Position numbers and translations under genes: made by a program. Positions 7,648-13,215 of a stretch of 13,215 nucleotides of DNA are shown here, in pieces (positions within the stretch are counted from its first letter, which is position 1; each line of letters begins with the position of its first letter). The notes under the pieces are model-generated. The model saw nothing but the letters and a program-made list of their open reading frames with translations. It searched no databases and had not been told where the DNA came from. Source of the stretch: an uncultured Clostridium sp. (GTDB lineage Bacteria > Bacillota > Clostridia > Clostridiales > Clostridiaceae); assembly GCF_934754915.1 (NCBI RefSeq), contig NZ_CAKVKB010000094.1, positions 1 through 13,215 on the forward strand. Reading direction: 5' to 3'.

Positions 7648-8532
7648 ATGAAGGAACAGATTATAGCAGTTCAGAAAATGCAGAATTATATTGAAAAAAA
7701 CATTAATGAAAATATATCACTGACTGATTTGTCTAGAGCATCTTTATTTTCACCATGGTATTCTCATCGCTTGTTTAAGGAATATACCAATTACACTCCT
7801 GCAGATTATATACGAAGATTGAAACTATCTAAATCAGCATTAAAATTAAGAGATGAAGAATGCAAGATTATTGATATAGCTTTTGAGCTTGGATTTCAAA
7901 GTGTAGAAGGATATCAACGTGCTTTTTCCAGAGAATTTGGATGCAATCCAAGTGAGTATGCAAAAAAGCCTATTCCTATCAGTTTATTTATACCTTATGG
8001 GGTTATATATAATGAAATTAGAAAGGAGCATAAAAAAATGAAAGAAGTAAAAAATGTATTTATACAAGTTATCCATAAACCTGAAAGAAAAGTAATAATA
8101 AAACGAGGAAAAACTGCTGATGAATATTTTAAATATTGTGAAGAAGTTGGATGTGATGTATGGGGGCTTCTTTCAAGTATACCTTCTATAAGTGGAGAAC
8201 CAGTATGTATGTGGTTACCAGAAAAATATATAGAACCTGAAACATCAAAATATGTTCAAGGAGTAGAAGTTTCTATTAATTCTCAAATTAAAATACCAGA
8301 TGGTTTTGAAATAATTCAATTACCAGAATCTGATTATATTATGTTTCAAGGAGAACCATTTTTAGAAAAAGATTATTGCCAGGCAATTGAAGAAGTTCAA
8401 GATGCAGTAAAAAAATATAATCCTGAGTCTATAGGATATCAAGTTGATACTGATAATCCTAAAATTCAATTAGAGCCAATCGGTAAAAGAGGATATATTG
8501 AAATGATGGCAGTAAAACCAATTAATAGATAG
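7648..8532 (+). CDS. AraC-family transcriptional regulator with GyrI-like effector-binding domain
   Basis: This is a predicted DNA-binding regulator of the Rob/SoxS-like branch. Residues 5-105 hold the double helix-turn-helix of AraC proteins: SLTDLSRASLFSPWYSHRLF for the first and IIDIAFELGFQSVEGYQRAF for the second, followed by the usual G-x-x-PSEYA end. Residues from about 131 to 294 form a GyrI-like/SOUL-type small-molecule-binding domain, recognisable from QVIHKPERKVIIKRG, CMWLPEKYI, DYIMFQGEPF and the closing RGYIEMMAVKPI. AGGAGG at 7636-7641 is six bases before the ATG. Such two-domain proteins commonly sense toxic amphipathic compounds and control adjacent efflux genes. Here the upstream ABC genes are destroyed, so the regulator may be orphaned. 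GAAAGGAG at 8021-8028 precedes an in-frame ATG (8038) exactly at the domain border, so the ligand-binding half could also be made alone. A hairpin terminator follows at 8570. Confidence 0.9.
   Translation: MKEQIIAVQKMQNYIEKNINENISLTDLSRASLFSPWYSHRLFKEYTNYTPADYIRRLKLSKSALKLRDEECKIIDIAFELGFQSVEGYQRAFSREFGCNPSEYAKKPIPISLFIPYGVIYNEIRKEHKKMKEVKNVFIQVIHKPERKVIIKRGKTADEYFKYCEEVGCDVWGLLSSIPSISGEPVCMWLPEKYIEPETSKYVQGVEVSINSQIKIPDGFEIIQLPESDYIMFQGEPFLEKDYCQAIEEVQDAVKKYNPESIGYQVDTDNPKIQLEPIGKRGYIEMMAVKPINR
8021..8040 (+). promoter_or_regulatory. internal ribosome binding site and start at the GyrI-like domain border
   Basis: GAAAGGAG (8021-8028) stands nine bases before an in-frame ATG (8038-8040, Met131 of the regulator). 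Initiation there would give a 164-residue protein containing only the effector-binding domain. The A-rich spacer suits initiation. Such motifs can also arise by chance in Lys/Glu-rich coding sequence. Confidence 0.4.
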
Positions 8533-8569
8533 ACAAAATTATAACATAAATAATAAGGTAATCATTGTT

Positions 8570-8611
8570 GCGGCTATAGATTATATAATATAAGAACTAT
8601 AGCTGCTTTTT
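8570..8611 (+). terminator. intrinsic terminator of the AraC-type gene
   Basis: GCGGCTATAG (8570-8579) pairs with CTATAGCTGC (8597-8606) over 10 bp with one G-T pair, and TTTTT follows directly. It lies 38 bases after the stop codon. The 17-base loop is all A and T except for one G. Confidence 0.8.
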
Positions 8612-8709
8612 ATATATAAATATGATAAATATATGTGATACTTAAATAAAAAGTTTAATCCTCAAATAATATCTTTTAACCTCATGCCTGTGGCAAAATT
8701 ATTTAAAAG
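8612..8709. other. AT-rich spacer between terminator and attenuator promoter
   Basis: No open frame with a ribosome binding site is visible. The only structure noted is a small TGCC-TGT-GGCA inverted repeat near 8686-8696, too short to assign. Together with the terminator before it and the leader after it, this makes up the 445-base gap between coding sequences. Confidence 0.4.
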
Positions 8710-8741
8710 TTGACAAAATTCTAGCACTATGATAGTATAAT
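8710..8741 (+). promoter_or_regulatory. promoter of the attenuator-symporter transcript
   Basis: A perfect -35 TTGACA (8710-8715) is followed after 17 bases by TAGTAT (8733-8738), which overlaps a perfect TATAAT at 8736-8741 (20-base spacing). One of the two should serve as the -10. Transcription would begin about 8745-8750, immediately before the attenuator's first stem. Confidence 0.65.
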
Positions 8742-8748
8742 TAAAAAA

Positions 8749-8897
8749 TCCCTTTAAATTGATTCGAGAAATCAGTAAGGAAGTTATAGTATGCTTGCGT
8801 AAATCTGTATAAAAATGTATTATGTTGAAAATTATAGTACATGTATAGAATTAATAATATAGTAGTGCATCTTCCTTGGATTCAAGGAAGTTTTTTT
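8749..8897 (+). promoter_or_regulatory. transcription attenuator resembling a PyrR-binding leader
   Basis: Three mutually exclusive helices can be drawn. The 5' element has a lower stem CCTT/AAGG (8751-8754/8777-8780), a purine-rich internal bulge TAAA, and an upper stem TGATT/AATCA (8760-8764/8770-8774) closed by CGAGA. This layout, with TTTAAA before and a GAGA loop, matches the anti-antiterminator bound by PyrR in pyrimidine genes of Firmicutes. In the antiterminator, AATC and AAGGAAG (8770-8773, 8777-8783) pair with CTTCCTT and GATT (8871-8877, 8879-8882). The terminator is CTTCCTTG/CAAGGAAG (8871-8878/8883-8890) with a GATT loop and seven T residues. If PyrR binds, the first helix is held, the antiterminator is prevented and transcription stops. 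The hexaloop consensus is imperfect (five bases here), so PyrR is likely but not certain. That it is an attenuator is well supported. Confidence 0.72.
8871..8897 (+). terminator. intrinsic terminator inside the symporter leader
   Basis: A perfect 8-bp stem CTTCCTTG/CAAGGAAG with a 4-base loop and TTTTTTT ends 80 bases before the symporter start codon and downstream of its promoter. Its position marks it as a regulatory (conditional) terminator. Confidence 0.88.
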
Positions 8898-8977
8898 ATT
8901 ATATAAAGTATGCTTGACCTTATGTAGTTATTCAGTTTCACAATCAGGGAAATGAGCTAATAAGGAGAATTTAACAA

Positions 8978-10360
8978 ATGAATAAAAAGACTAAAAAAAA
9001 TGGAAATGAACTAGCAATAAAAATGGCAGTATCATTAGCTTTAGGTTTAATAGCAGGTATAGGATTCATATTCCTCAGAGAATCTATTGGAGCTGACAGC
9101 AGCTTATGGATAACATTAAATAATATATTATTTCAAGATATTTCAGCAGAAGGTGCAACAAATTCAATAGGAATATTTTATATATTAGGACAGTTATTTA
9201 TAAAGGCATTGCAACTTGTAATTGTACCAATGGTATTTACTTCAATAGCACTTGCAATGTGCAAAATAAGTGATACAAAAAAACTTGGACGTATATCTTA
9301 CAAAACTATTTTAGGATTTTTATCAACTTCAGTTTTTGCACTTTTACTTGCAGGAGTTATAGGTTTTATCATAAAGAATCTGGGATTGTTTACAGCAAAT
9401 GTTGAAAATGTTTCTGCTCAATCTGGAAATGCAAGTTCTTCAAATCCATTAATGGTAATAGTTAATGCAGTACCAAGTAATATTGCACAGGCATTTTCTT
9501 CAAATGGAAGTGTGCTTGCAATAGTTTTTACTGCTGTAGTTACAGGACTGTGCATAAATGCTCTTGGTGATAAAATAAAAATGCTTAAAGATTTATTAGA
9601 AGATATAAATTCAATAATAACAGTATTCTTAAGTTATGTTATAACCAAGTTTGGACCTATTGCAATATTTGTTCTTATAACAAGAACATTTGCAATTTAT
9701 GGAATTGAAAATTTAAAGCCAGCACTTGTTTATGTCATTACAACAGTTGTAGCACTGCTGTTATTCCTTGTATTTGGATATTCAATATTCATAAGCATAG
9801 GAGCAAAATTAAATCCTATAAAATTCGTTAAAAAAATAAGTAAAGTTGCATTATTTGGATTTTCAACATCATCTTCAGCTGCAACGCTTCCTTTAAATAC
9901 TAAAACAGTTACTGAAGAATTAGGTGTAAGTGAAGATGTAGCTTCATTTATACTGCCTCTTGGAATGACAATAAATATGAATGGTACAGCCATAATGCAG
10001 GTAATTGCTGCAATATTTATAGCAACAAGTGCTGGATATGATGTTACTGTTTTTAATGTAGTAGTAATAGGATTACTTGCCTTGATTGCTTCAATTGGAA
10101 CACCAGCAGCACCAGGTGCAGGAGCAATAATACTTTTCACAGTACTTACTGGAATGGGATACAACAATGATACGGCAATTTTAGCGTATTCATTAATTCT
10201 TGCTATAAACAGACCTGTAGAAATGCTTGTTACATCACTGAATGTAGTAGGAGATGCAGCAGCATGTATTGTTGTAGCAAAATCTGAAGGAATGCTTGAT
10301 GAAGATATTTATAATAATGAAAATACTAATAAAGATCTTTCAGATGCAACATTAGCTTAA
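8978..10360 (+). CDS. dicarboxylate/amino acid:cation symporter (DAACS family)
   Basis: This is an integral membrane secondary transporter that uses a Na+ or H+ gradient to import an anionic metabolite or amino acid. It has the GltPh/DctA fold signatures: the serine-rich hairpin 1 motif STSSSAATLP (297-306), NMNGTA (333-338), the hairpin 2 motif GTPAAPGAG (374-382), and the last helix containing NVVGDA (422-427). The length of 460 aa is normal, with about eight transmembrane segments. AAGGAGA (8962-8968) precedes the ATG by nine bases. Aligned by eye to GltPh, Asp390, Asp394 and Arg397 correspond to Asn411, Glu415 and Val418 here. The arginine that binds the side-chain carboxylate of aspartate is therefore missing, while Asn422 and Asp426 (GltPh Asn401 and Asp405) are kept. 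The substrate is thus unlikely to be plain aspartate or glutamate. The attenuator upstream suggests a pyrimidine-related substrate, by inference. Confidence 0.9.
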   Translation: MNKKTKKNGNELAIKMAVSLALGLIAGIGFIFLRESIGADSSLWITLNNILFQDISAEGATNSIGIFYILGQLFIKALQLVIVPMVFTSIALAMCKISDTKKLGRISYKTILGFLSTSVFALLLAGVIGFIIKNLGLFTANVENVSAQSGNASSSNPLMVIVNAVPSNIAQAFSSNGSVLAIVFTAVVTGLCINALGDKIKMLKDLLEDINSIITVFLSYVITKFGPIAIFVLITRTFAIYGIENLKPALVYVITTVVALLLFLVFGYSIFISIGAKLNPIKFVKKISKVALFGFSTSSSAATLPLNTKTVTEELGVSEDVASFILPLGMTINMNGTAIMQVIAAIFIATSAGYDVTVFNVVVIGLLALIASIGTPAAPGAGAIILFTVLTGMGYNNDTAILAYSLILAINRPVEMLVTSLNVVGDAAACIVVAKSEGMLDEDIYNNENTNKDLSDATLA

Positions 10361-10387
10361 TAAAATTGTAATTATTAAATATAGAAA

Positions 10388-10437
10388 ATACACCTTAAAT
10401 TTCATTTACGAATCAATACTTTAAGGTGTATTTTTTT
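10388..10437 (+). terminator. intrinsic terminator of the symporter gene
   Basis: ATACACCTTAAA (10388-10399) and TTTAAGGTGTAT (10420-10431) form a perfect 12-bp stem followed by seven T residues, 28 bases after the stop codon. The loop is 20 bases. Confidence 0.88.
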
Positions 10438-10684
10438 CATATTTAAGTGAAGAACTTTTATATAAGTATAACCACTAAACTTAATTTGACATATAGTATG
10501 CTATAAGCAAGGATATATATTGATTGGAAGTATAAAAAATCATAATTAAGAAATATCCATAAATAATAATTCATTAATAAATGTGTTCTAATTAACAATG
10601 CAAACAGTAATGAACAAATAATTTTTAATCTGAATATATTATTCTTAAACATATAAATGTAATTAAACACAAGGGAGATCATTT
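10438..10684. other. intergenic region before the CDF transporter
   Basis: The region holds a TTGACA at 10486-10491 followed by a TATAG...CTATA inverted repeat (10492-10505), but no good -10 box at normal spacing, so no promoter is called. GGGAGA at 10673-10678 is the ribosome binding site of the next gene. A minus-strand open frame across the region lacks a ribosome binding site and is not taken as a gene. With the symporter terminator this makes a gap of about 320 bases between coding sequences. Confidence 0.4.
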
Positions 10685-11560
10685 ATGGAAGAAGAAAGAT
10701 TAAAGATTGGATTAAAAGTAAGCATAAATACAATAATAGGAAATATAATACTTTCTATATTAAAAGTGATTTGTGGAGTAATAAGTTCAAGTTCAGCAAT
10801 TATTGCCGATGGAATTCATTCTTTATCAGATGTGTTTACAACAATTGGTGTAATAGTAGGATTAAAACTTTCAAGTAAAAATGCAGATAGAGGGCATCCA
10901 TATGGTCATGAAAGAATTGAAAGTATAACATCATTATTTTTGTCAATTGTCTTGTTCATTGTAGCAATATGGATTGGATATTGTGGAGTAGAGAATATAT
11001 TGACAAAAAATTATACTATACCTGGAAAATCTGCAATTGCAGCAGCTATAATTTCAATAGTATCAAAAGAAGCTATGTATTTTTATACCATAAAGTATGC
11101 AAAAAAAATAAAAAGCACATCATTAAAAGCAGATGCATGGCATCATAGATCAGATTCCCTATCTTCAATAGGTGTACTTATTGGACTTATAGGTGCAAGA
11201 AATGGCTACCCAATTCTTGATCCACTTGCTGCAATAATAATATGCTTAATAATAATAAAAGTATCTTATGATATATGCAGACAGAGTATAGACCAGCTTA
11301 TAGATGCTTCAGCAGATGATGAAAAAGTAAACATTATTATAGAAAAAATAATAGATATAGATGGAGTAAAAAGAATTGATAATTTAAAAACAAGACAATA
11401 TGCAAGTAAGGTTTATGTTGATGTTGAAATATCTGTAGATTCTGAATTATCAGTTGAAGAAGGGCATAATATTGCCATGAAGGTTCATAATTATATAGAA
11501 GAAGACAGAGATATAAAGCATTGTATGGTTCATGTAAATCCTTATTTAAACAAAAAATAA
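10685..11560 (+). CDS. cation diffusion facilitator (CDF) family metal exporter
   Basis: This is a predicted inner-membrane homodimeric antiporter that exports a divalent metal (Zn2+, Fe2+ or Mn2+) in exchange for protons. About six transmembrane helices fill residues 12-205, and a cytoplasmic ferredoxin-like metal-sensing domain covers about 210-288 (INDNLKTRQY-like strand and closing HCMVHVNP). The transport-site residues are visible in two motifs: His45 and Asp49 in ADGIHSLSD (helix 2), and His153 and Asp157 in AWHHRSDSLSS (helix 5). The conserved HPYGHERIES loop follows helix 2. An HxxxD/HxxxD pair is the pattern usually associated with zinc-type CDF proteins, whereas E. coli FieF/YiiP has DxxxD/HxxxD. 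The length of 291 aa is typical. GGGAGA lies six bases before the ATG. No metal-responsive regulator is adjacent, and no terminator is evident after the stop. The family is sure; the metal is uncertain. Confidence 0.9.
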   Translation: MEEERLKIGLKVSINTIIGNIILSILKVICGVISSSSAIIADGIHSLSDVFTTIGVIVGLKLSSKNADRGHPYGHERIESITSLFLSIVLFIVAIWIGYCGVENILTKNYTIPGKSAIAAAIISIVSKEAMYFYTIKYAKKIKSTSLKADAWHHRSDSLSSIGVLIGLIGARNGYPILDPLAAIIICLIIIKVSYDICRQSIDQLIDASADDEKVNIIIEKIIDIDGVKRIDNLKTRQYASKVYVDVEISVDSELSVEEGHNIAMKVHNYIEEDRDIKHCMVHVNPYLNKK

Positions 11561-11805
11561 TTAAAATATATATTGCAGCTAACAGCTCAAAATTGATAAT
11601 TTACAGTTAAGAATAAAGTTTTTACATGTATGAGATAAATTTTAAATATAATTTTAATTTTGCAACATATACACGAGTATTCTTAAGTTTAATATATAAA
11701 TTCTGGTTAAGAATATTAATGAAAATATTTATTAAATGACAAAAAATGCTGTATTTTGAATGTAAACTTCAAAAAAAGATATTATGTAAAAGAATTTTAT
11801 AGTGA
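11561..11805. other. intergenic region before the dehydrogenase
   Basis: This AT-rich stretch has no open frame with a ribosome binding site and no clear terminator for the CDF gene. A perfect 9-bp inverted repeat TATTCTTAA/TTAAGAATA (11678-11686/11707-11715) is present, but no T tract follows, so it is not a terminator. It could be an operator or a chance AT palindrome. With the promoter and operator region after it, the gap between coding sequences is 307 bases. Confidence 0.4.
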
Positions 11806-11811
11806 TATAAT
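11803..11811 (+). promoter_or_regulatory. extended -10 promoter of the dehydrogenase gene
   Basis: TGATATAAT is a complete extended -10 element (TG, one base, perfect TATAAT at 11806-11811). The -35 at 17-18 bases upstream (TTATGT/TATGTA) is poor, which is common for extended -10 promoters. Transcription should start near 11818, giving a leader of about 50 bases. Confidence 0.55.
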
Positions 11812-11843
11812 TGTTGGTAACAAAAATAATATCTGGTCAGATA
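11811..11843. promoter_or_regulatory. two small inverted repeats at the dehydrogenase transcription start (candidate operators)
   Basis: TTGTT-GGT-AACAA (11811-11823) overlaps the -10 and likely start site, and TATCTG-GT-CAGATA (11830-11843) follows at once. Both are perfect and centred 20 bases apart, about two helical turns. The second contains CTGGTCAG, reminiscent of GntR/FadR-type sites, though it lacks the full TGGTnnnACCA pattern. A repressor bound here would block initiation. Confidence 0.4.
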
Positions 11844-11867
11844 AGTTGAACGAAGGAGAGATAAATT

Positions 11868-12992
11868 ATGTCAAATTACAGTGTTTTTCTTCCTGATTAT
11901 AGTGTAGGAGAAGAATGTTATAAAGAAATACCATCAGTAACAAGAAAATATGGAACAACTGCTGTTGTTATTGGAGGAAAAACAGCTATTTCAAAGGCTA
12001 AGGAAGAATTGATCAAAGGAATAGAAAACAGCAATGTTAAAATTATAGACTTTGTATGGTATGGAGGAGATTCAAGCTATGAAAATGTTGAAGCATTAAA
12101 GAATCTTCCATCTGTTCAAAATGCAGATATGCTATTTGGAGTAGGTGGAGGAAGAGCATGTGATACAGTAAAGATTTTAGGTGATGAAATGGATAAGCCT
12201 TTCTTTACATTTCCAACACTTGCTTCAAATTGTGCAGCATGTACAGCAATAGCTGTTGTTTATGATAAAAATGGTACATTTAAAGAATACTATTATTTAA
12301 AACAACCATCATACCATACTTTTATAAATACAAAAATAATTGCGGATTCACCATATAATTTATTATGGGCAGGAATTGGTGATGCCTTATCTAAAGAATA
12401 TGAAGTTTTATTTGCATCAAGAGATAAATTCATGTATCATACTCCACTTATGGGAAAGACAATATCAAAAATGTGTACTGATCCATTAGTTGATTATGGA
12501 AAAAAAGCATTAGAAGATTGTAAAAATAATATTCCATCTTTTGAACTTGGACAAGTTGCATTGGACATAATTATCACAACAGGTATTGTTTCTAATTTTG
12601 CAACACATGAAGCACAGCCTGATCCAAAGGATGATTATTACTATAATAGTTCATTAGCTCATTGCGTCTATTATGGTTCATCATTAATACCAGCTTGTGA
12701 GAAACATCTTCATGGTGAAATTGTTTCGTTTGGGGTTTTATGTCTTCTTACATATGATAAACAATATGAAGAAAGAGATAGAATAATGAAATTTAATCAT
12801 TCAATTTCACTTCCAATAACTTTAGATGATATTGATATGAAATTAGAGGACATAGATAAAGTCGTTGAAAAATCAATGAATGTAGTTGAGTGGAAATATG
12901 TCCCTGGTAATCCAACTGGTGAGTTATTTAAAAAGGCAATTATCGATACACATAAAGCAGGAATAGAATTTAAAAAATCTTTAGAGTTATAA
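11868..12992 (+). CDS. iron-containing alcohol dehydrogenase family protein, glycerol dehydrogenase-like
   Basis: This is a predicted cytoplasmic NAD(P)-dependent, metal-dependent dehydrogenase of the GldA-like branch of the iron-containing ADH family. The N-terminal part (about 1-160) is the nucleotide-binding domain, with the glycine-rich GVGGGRACDTVK (91-102) and TFPTLASNCAACTAIAVVY (114-132). The helical C-terminal part carries the three metal ligands expected for the family: Asp172 in GIGDALSKEYE, His265 in SSLAHCVYYG and His282 in HLHGEIVSFG. The length (374 aa) is close to GldA proteins. AAGGAGA (11853-11859) stands eight bases before the ATG. GGGR instead of the common GGGK, and CVYYG where many members have an Asn-Gly after the histidine, set it apart from classical glycerol dehydrogenase. 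The substrate could therefore be another hydroxy-acid, polyol or aldehyde. It is transcribed alone from a promoter with palindromes and ends at a long hairpin. Confidence 0.88.
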   Translation: MSNYSVFLPDYSVGEECYKEIPSVTRKYGTTAVVIGGKTAISKAKEELIKGIENSNVKIIDFVWYGGDSSYENVEALKNLPSVQNADMLFGVGGGRACDTVKILGDEMDKPFFTFPTLASNCAACTAIAVVYDKNGTFKEYYYLKQPSYHTFINTKIIADSPYNLLWAGIGDALSKEYEVLFASRDKFMYHTPLMGKTISKMCTDPLVDYGKKALEDCKNNIPSFELGQVALDIIITTGIVSNFATHEAQPDPKDDYYYNSSLAHCVYYGSSLIPACEKHLHGEIVSFGVLCLLTYDKQYEERDRIMKFNHSISLPITLDDIDMKLEDIDKVVEKSMNVVEWKYVPGNPTGELFKKAIIDTHKAGIEFKKSLEL

Positions 12993-13056
12993 AAATTTAT
13001 ATTGCAATATATTTTTATTGTTTAGCTTATATATAGGTTGCAATTGAAAATAGAAG

Positions 13057-13113
13057 AAGAATTGAATTTAAGTATTTTTATAGATAAAAATGCTTATGTT
13101 CAATTCTTTTTTT
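13057..13113 (+). terminator. long intrinsic terminator of the dehydrogenase gene
   Basis: AAGAATTGAA (13057-13066) pairs with TTCAATTCTT (13099-13108). The interior also pairs (TAAGTATTTTTAT with ATAAAAATGCTTA, with one mismatch or G-T pair), giving a hairpin of over 20 bp that ends in seven T residues. It lies 65 bases after the stop. The A run before the left arm is broken, so it is mainly a plus-strand terminator. Confidence 0.85.
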
Positions 13114-13215
13114 AAATTTAAACTTACTGTTTGATAATATTATTTACCAAGTGATCTTGTAAAGCTATTTGATTCTTTAAATTACTAATTTATAGATTCT
13201 ATTGTAATGGAAGAG

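Noticed and set aside
8749..8897. T-box riboswitch as an explanation for the symporter leader
   Set aside because: The conserved T-box sequence (AGGGTGGnACCGCG) is absent, and the leader is too short for a full T-box specifier domain.
9730..10167. Minus-strand open frame of 145 codons inside the symporter gene
   Set aside because: It is antisense to conserved hairpin motifs of the transporter; the Pro/Ala/Ile/Val-rich translation mirrors the membrane helices.
10486..10514. Promoter with TTGACA at 10486-10491 for the CDF gene
   Set aside because: No acceptable -10 hexamer occurs at 16-18 bases; the nearest candidate matches only 3 of 6 bases.
10458..10682. Minus-strand open frame of 74 codons, hydrophobic and Leu/Ile/Tyr-rich
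   Set aside because: It lies in an AT-rich intergenic region and has no ribosome binding site before its start. Its composition is what AT-rich DNA gives by chance, and its start overlaps the ribosome binding site region of the CDF gene on the other strand.
11678..11715. Inverted repeat TATTCTTAA/TTAAGAATA as terminator of the CDF gene
   Set aside because: There is no GC in the stem beyond one pair, no T tract follows, and it lies more than 110 bases after the stop codon. It is kept only as a note in the spacer description.
13114..13215. Possible end of a convergent gene at the right edge of the window
   Set aside because: Only 102 bases are visible, and minus-strand frames stop within about 10-13 codons of the edge without recognisable sequence, so no call can be supported.

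Overview
The window is very AT-rich, and its genes start with strong GGAGG-type ribosome binding sites. T-tailed hairpin terminators are frequent, and the gene content (clostripain-type peptidase, repeat-bearing GH25 lysozyme, Bacillus/Clostridium-type TopB) points to a low-GC Firmicute, most likely Clostridium sensu stricto. I cannot name the species from sequence alone. Most genes look monocistronic, each with its own leader and terminator, as in an ordinary chromosomal region rather than a phage, plasmid or island. I saw no tRNA, rRNA, CRISPR array, insertion sequence or integrase.

Layout: (1) 164-2056 (+), a clostripain-family (C11) lipoprotein. It converges on (2) 2212-2694 (-), an O6-alkylguanine-DNA alkyltransferase, with a shared AT-type hairpin between them. 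(3) 2840-4318 (-), a secreted GH25 lysozyme with about nine N-terminal cell-wall-binding repeats, ended by a hairpin that overlaps the probable start of alkyltransferase transcription. (4) An AT-rich divergent spacer, then 4698-6884 (+), DNA topoisomerase III. (5) 6883-6995, an elaborate inverted-repeat leader whose last arm is the ribosome binding site of the next gene. (6) 6996-7560, a wrecked ABC transporter locus: the first ~72 codons of the ATPase are joined out of frame to the last ~115 codons of an ABC-2 permease. (7) 7648-8532 (+), an AraC-type regulator with a GyrI-like effector-binding half and a good internal start for that half alone. (8) 8710-8897, a promoter and transcription attenuator resembling a PyrR-binding leader, followed by 8978-10360 (+), a dicarboxylate/amino acid:cation symporter. 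(9) 10685-11560 (+), a CDF-family metal exporter. (10) 11868-12992 (+), an iron-dependent alcohol/glycerol dehydrogenase-like enzyme with a promoter, two small palindromes and a long terminator.

The strongest signal is the attenuator at 8749-8897. It has three mutually exclusive helices: a PyrR-like stem-loop, an antiterminator and an intrinsic terminator. It sits in front of a symporter whose substrate-binding signature differs from that of characterised aspartate/glutamate carriers. This suggests pyrimidine-responsive uptake of a precursor such as orotate, which is an inference. The second is the structured leader at 6883-6995, which hides a perfect Shine-Dalgarno sequence opposite an anti-SD-like arm, in front of a gene that has since been destroyed.
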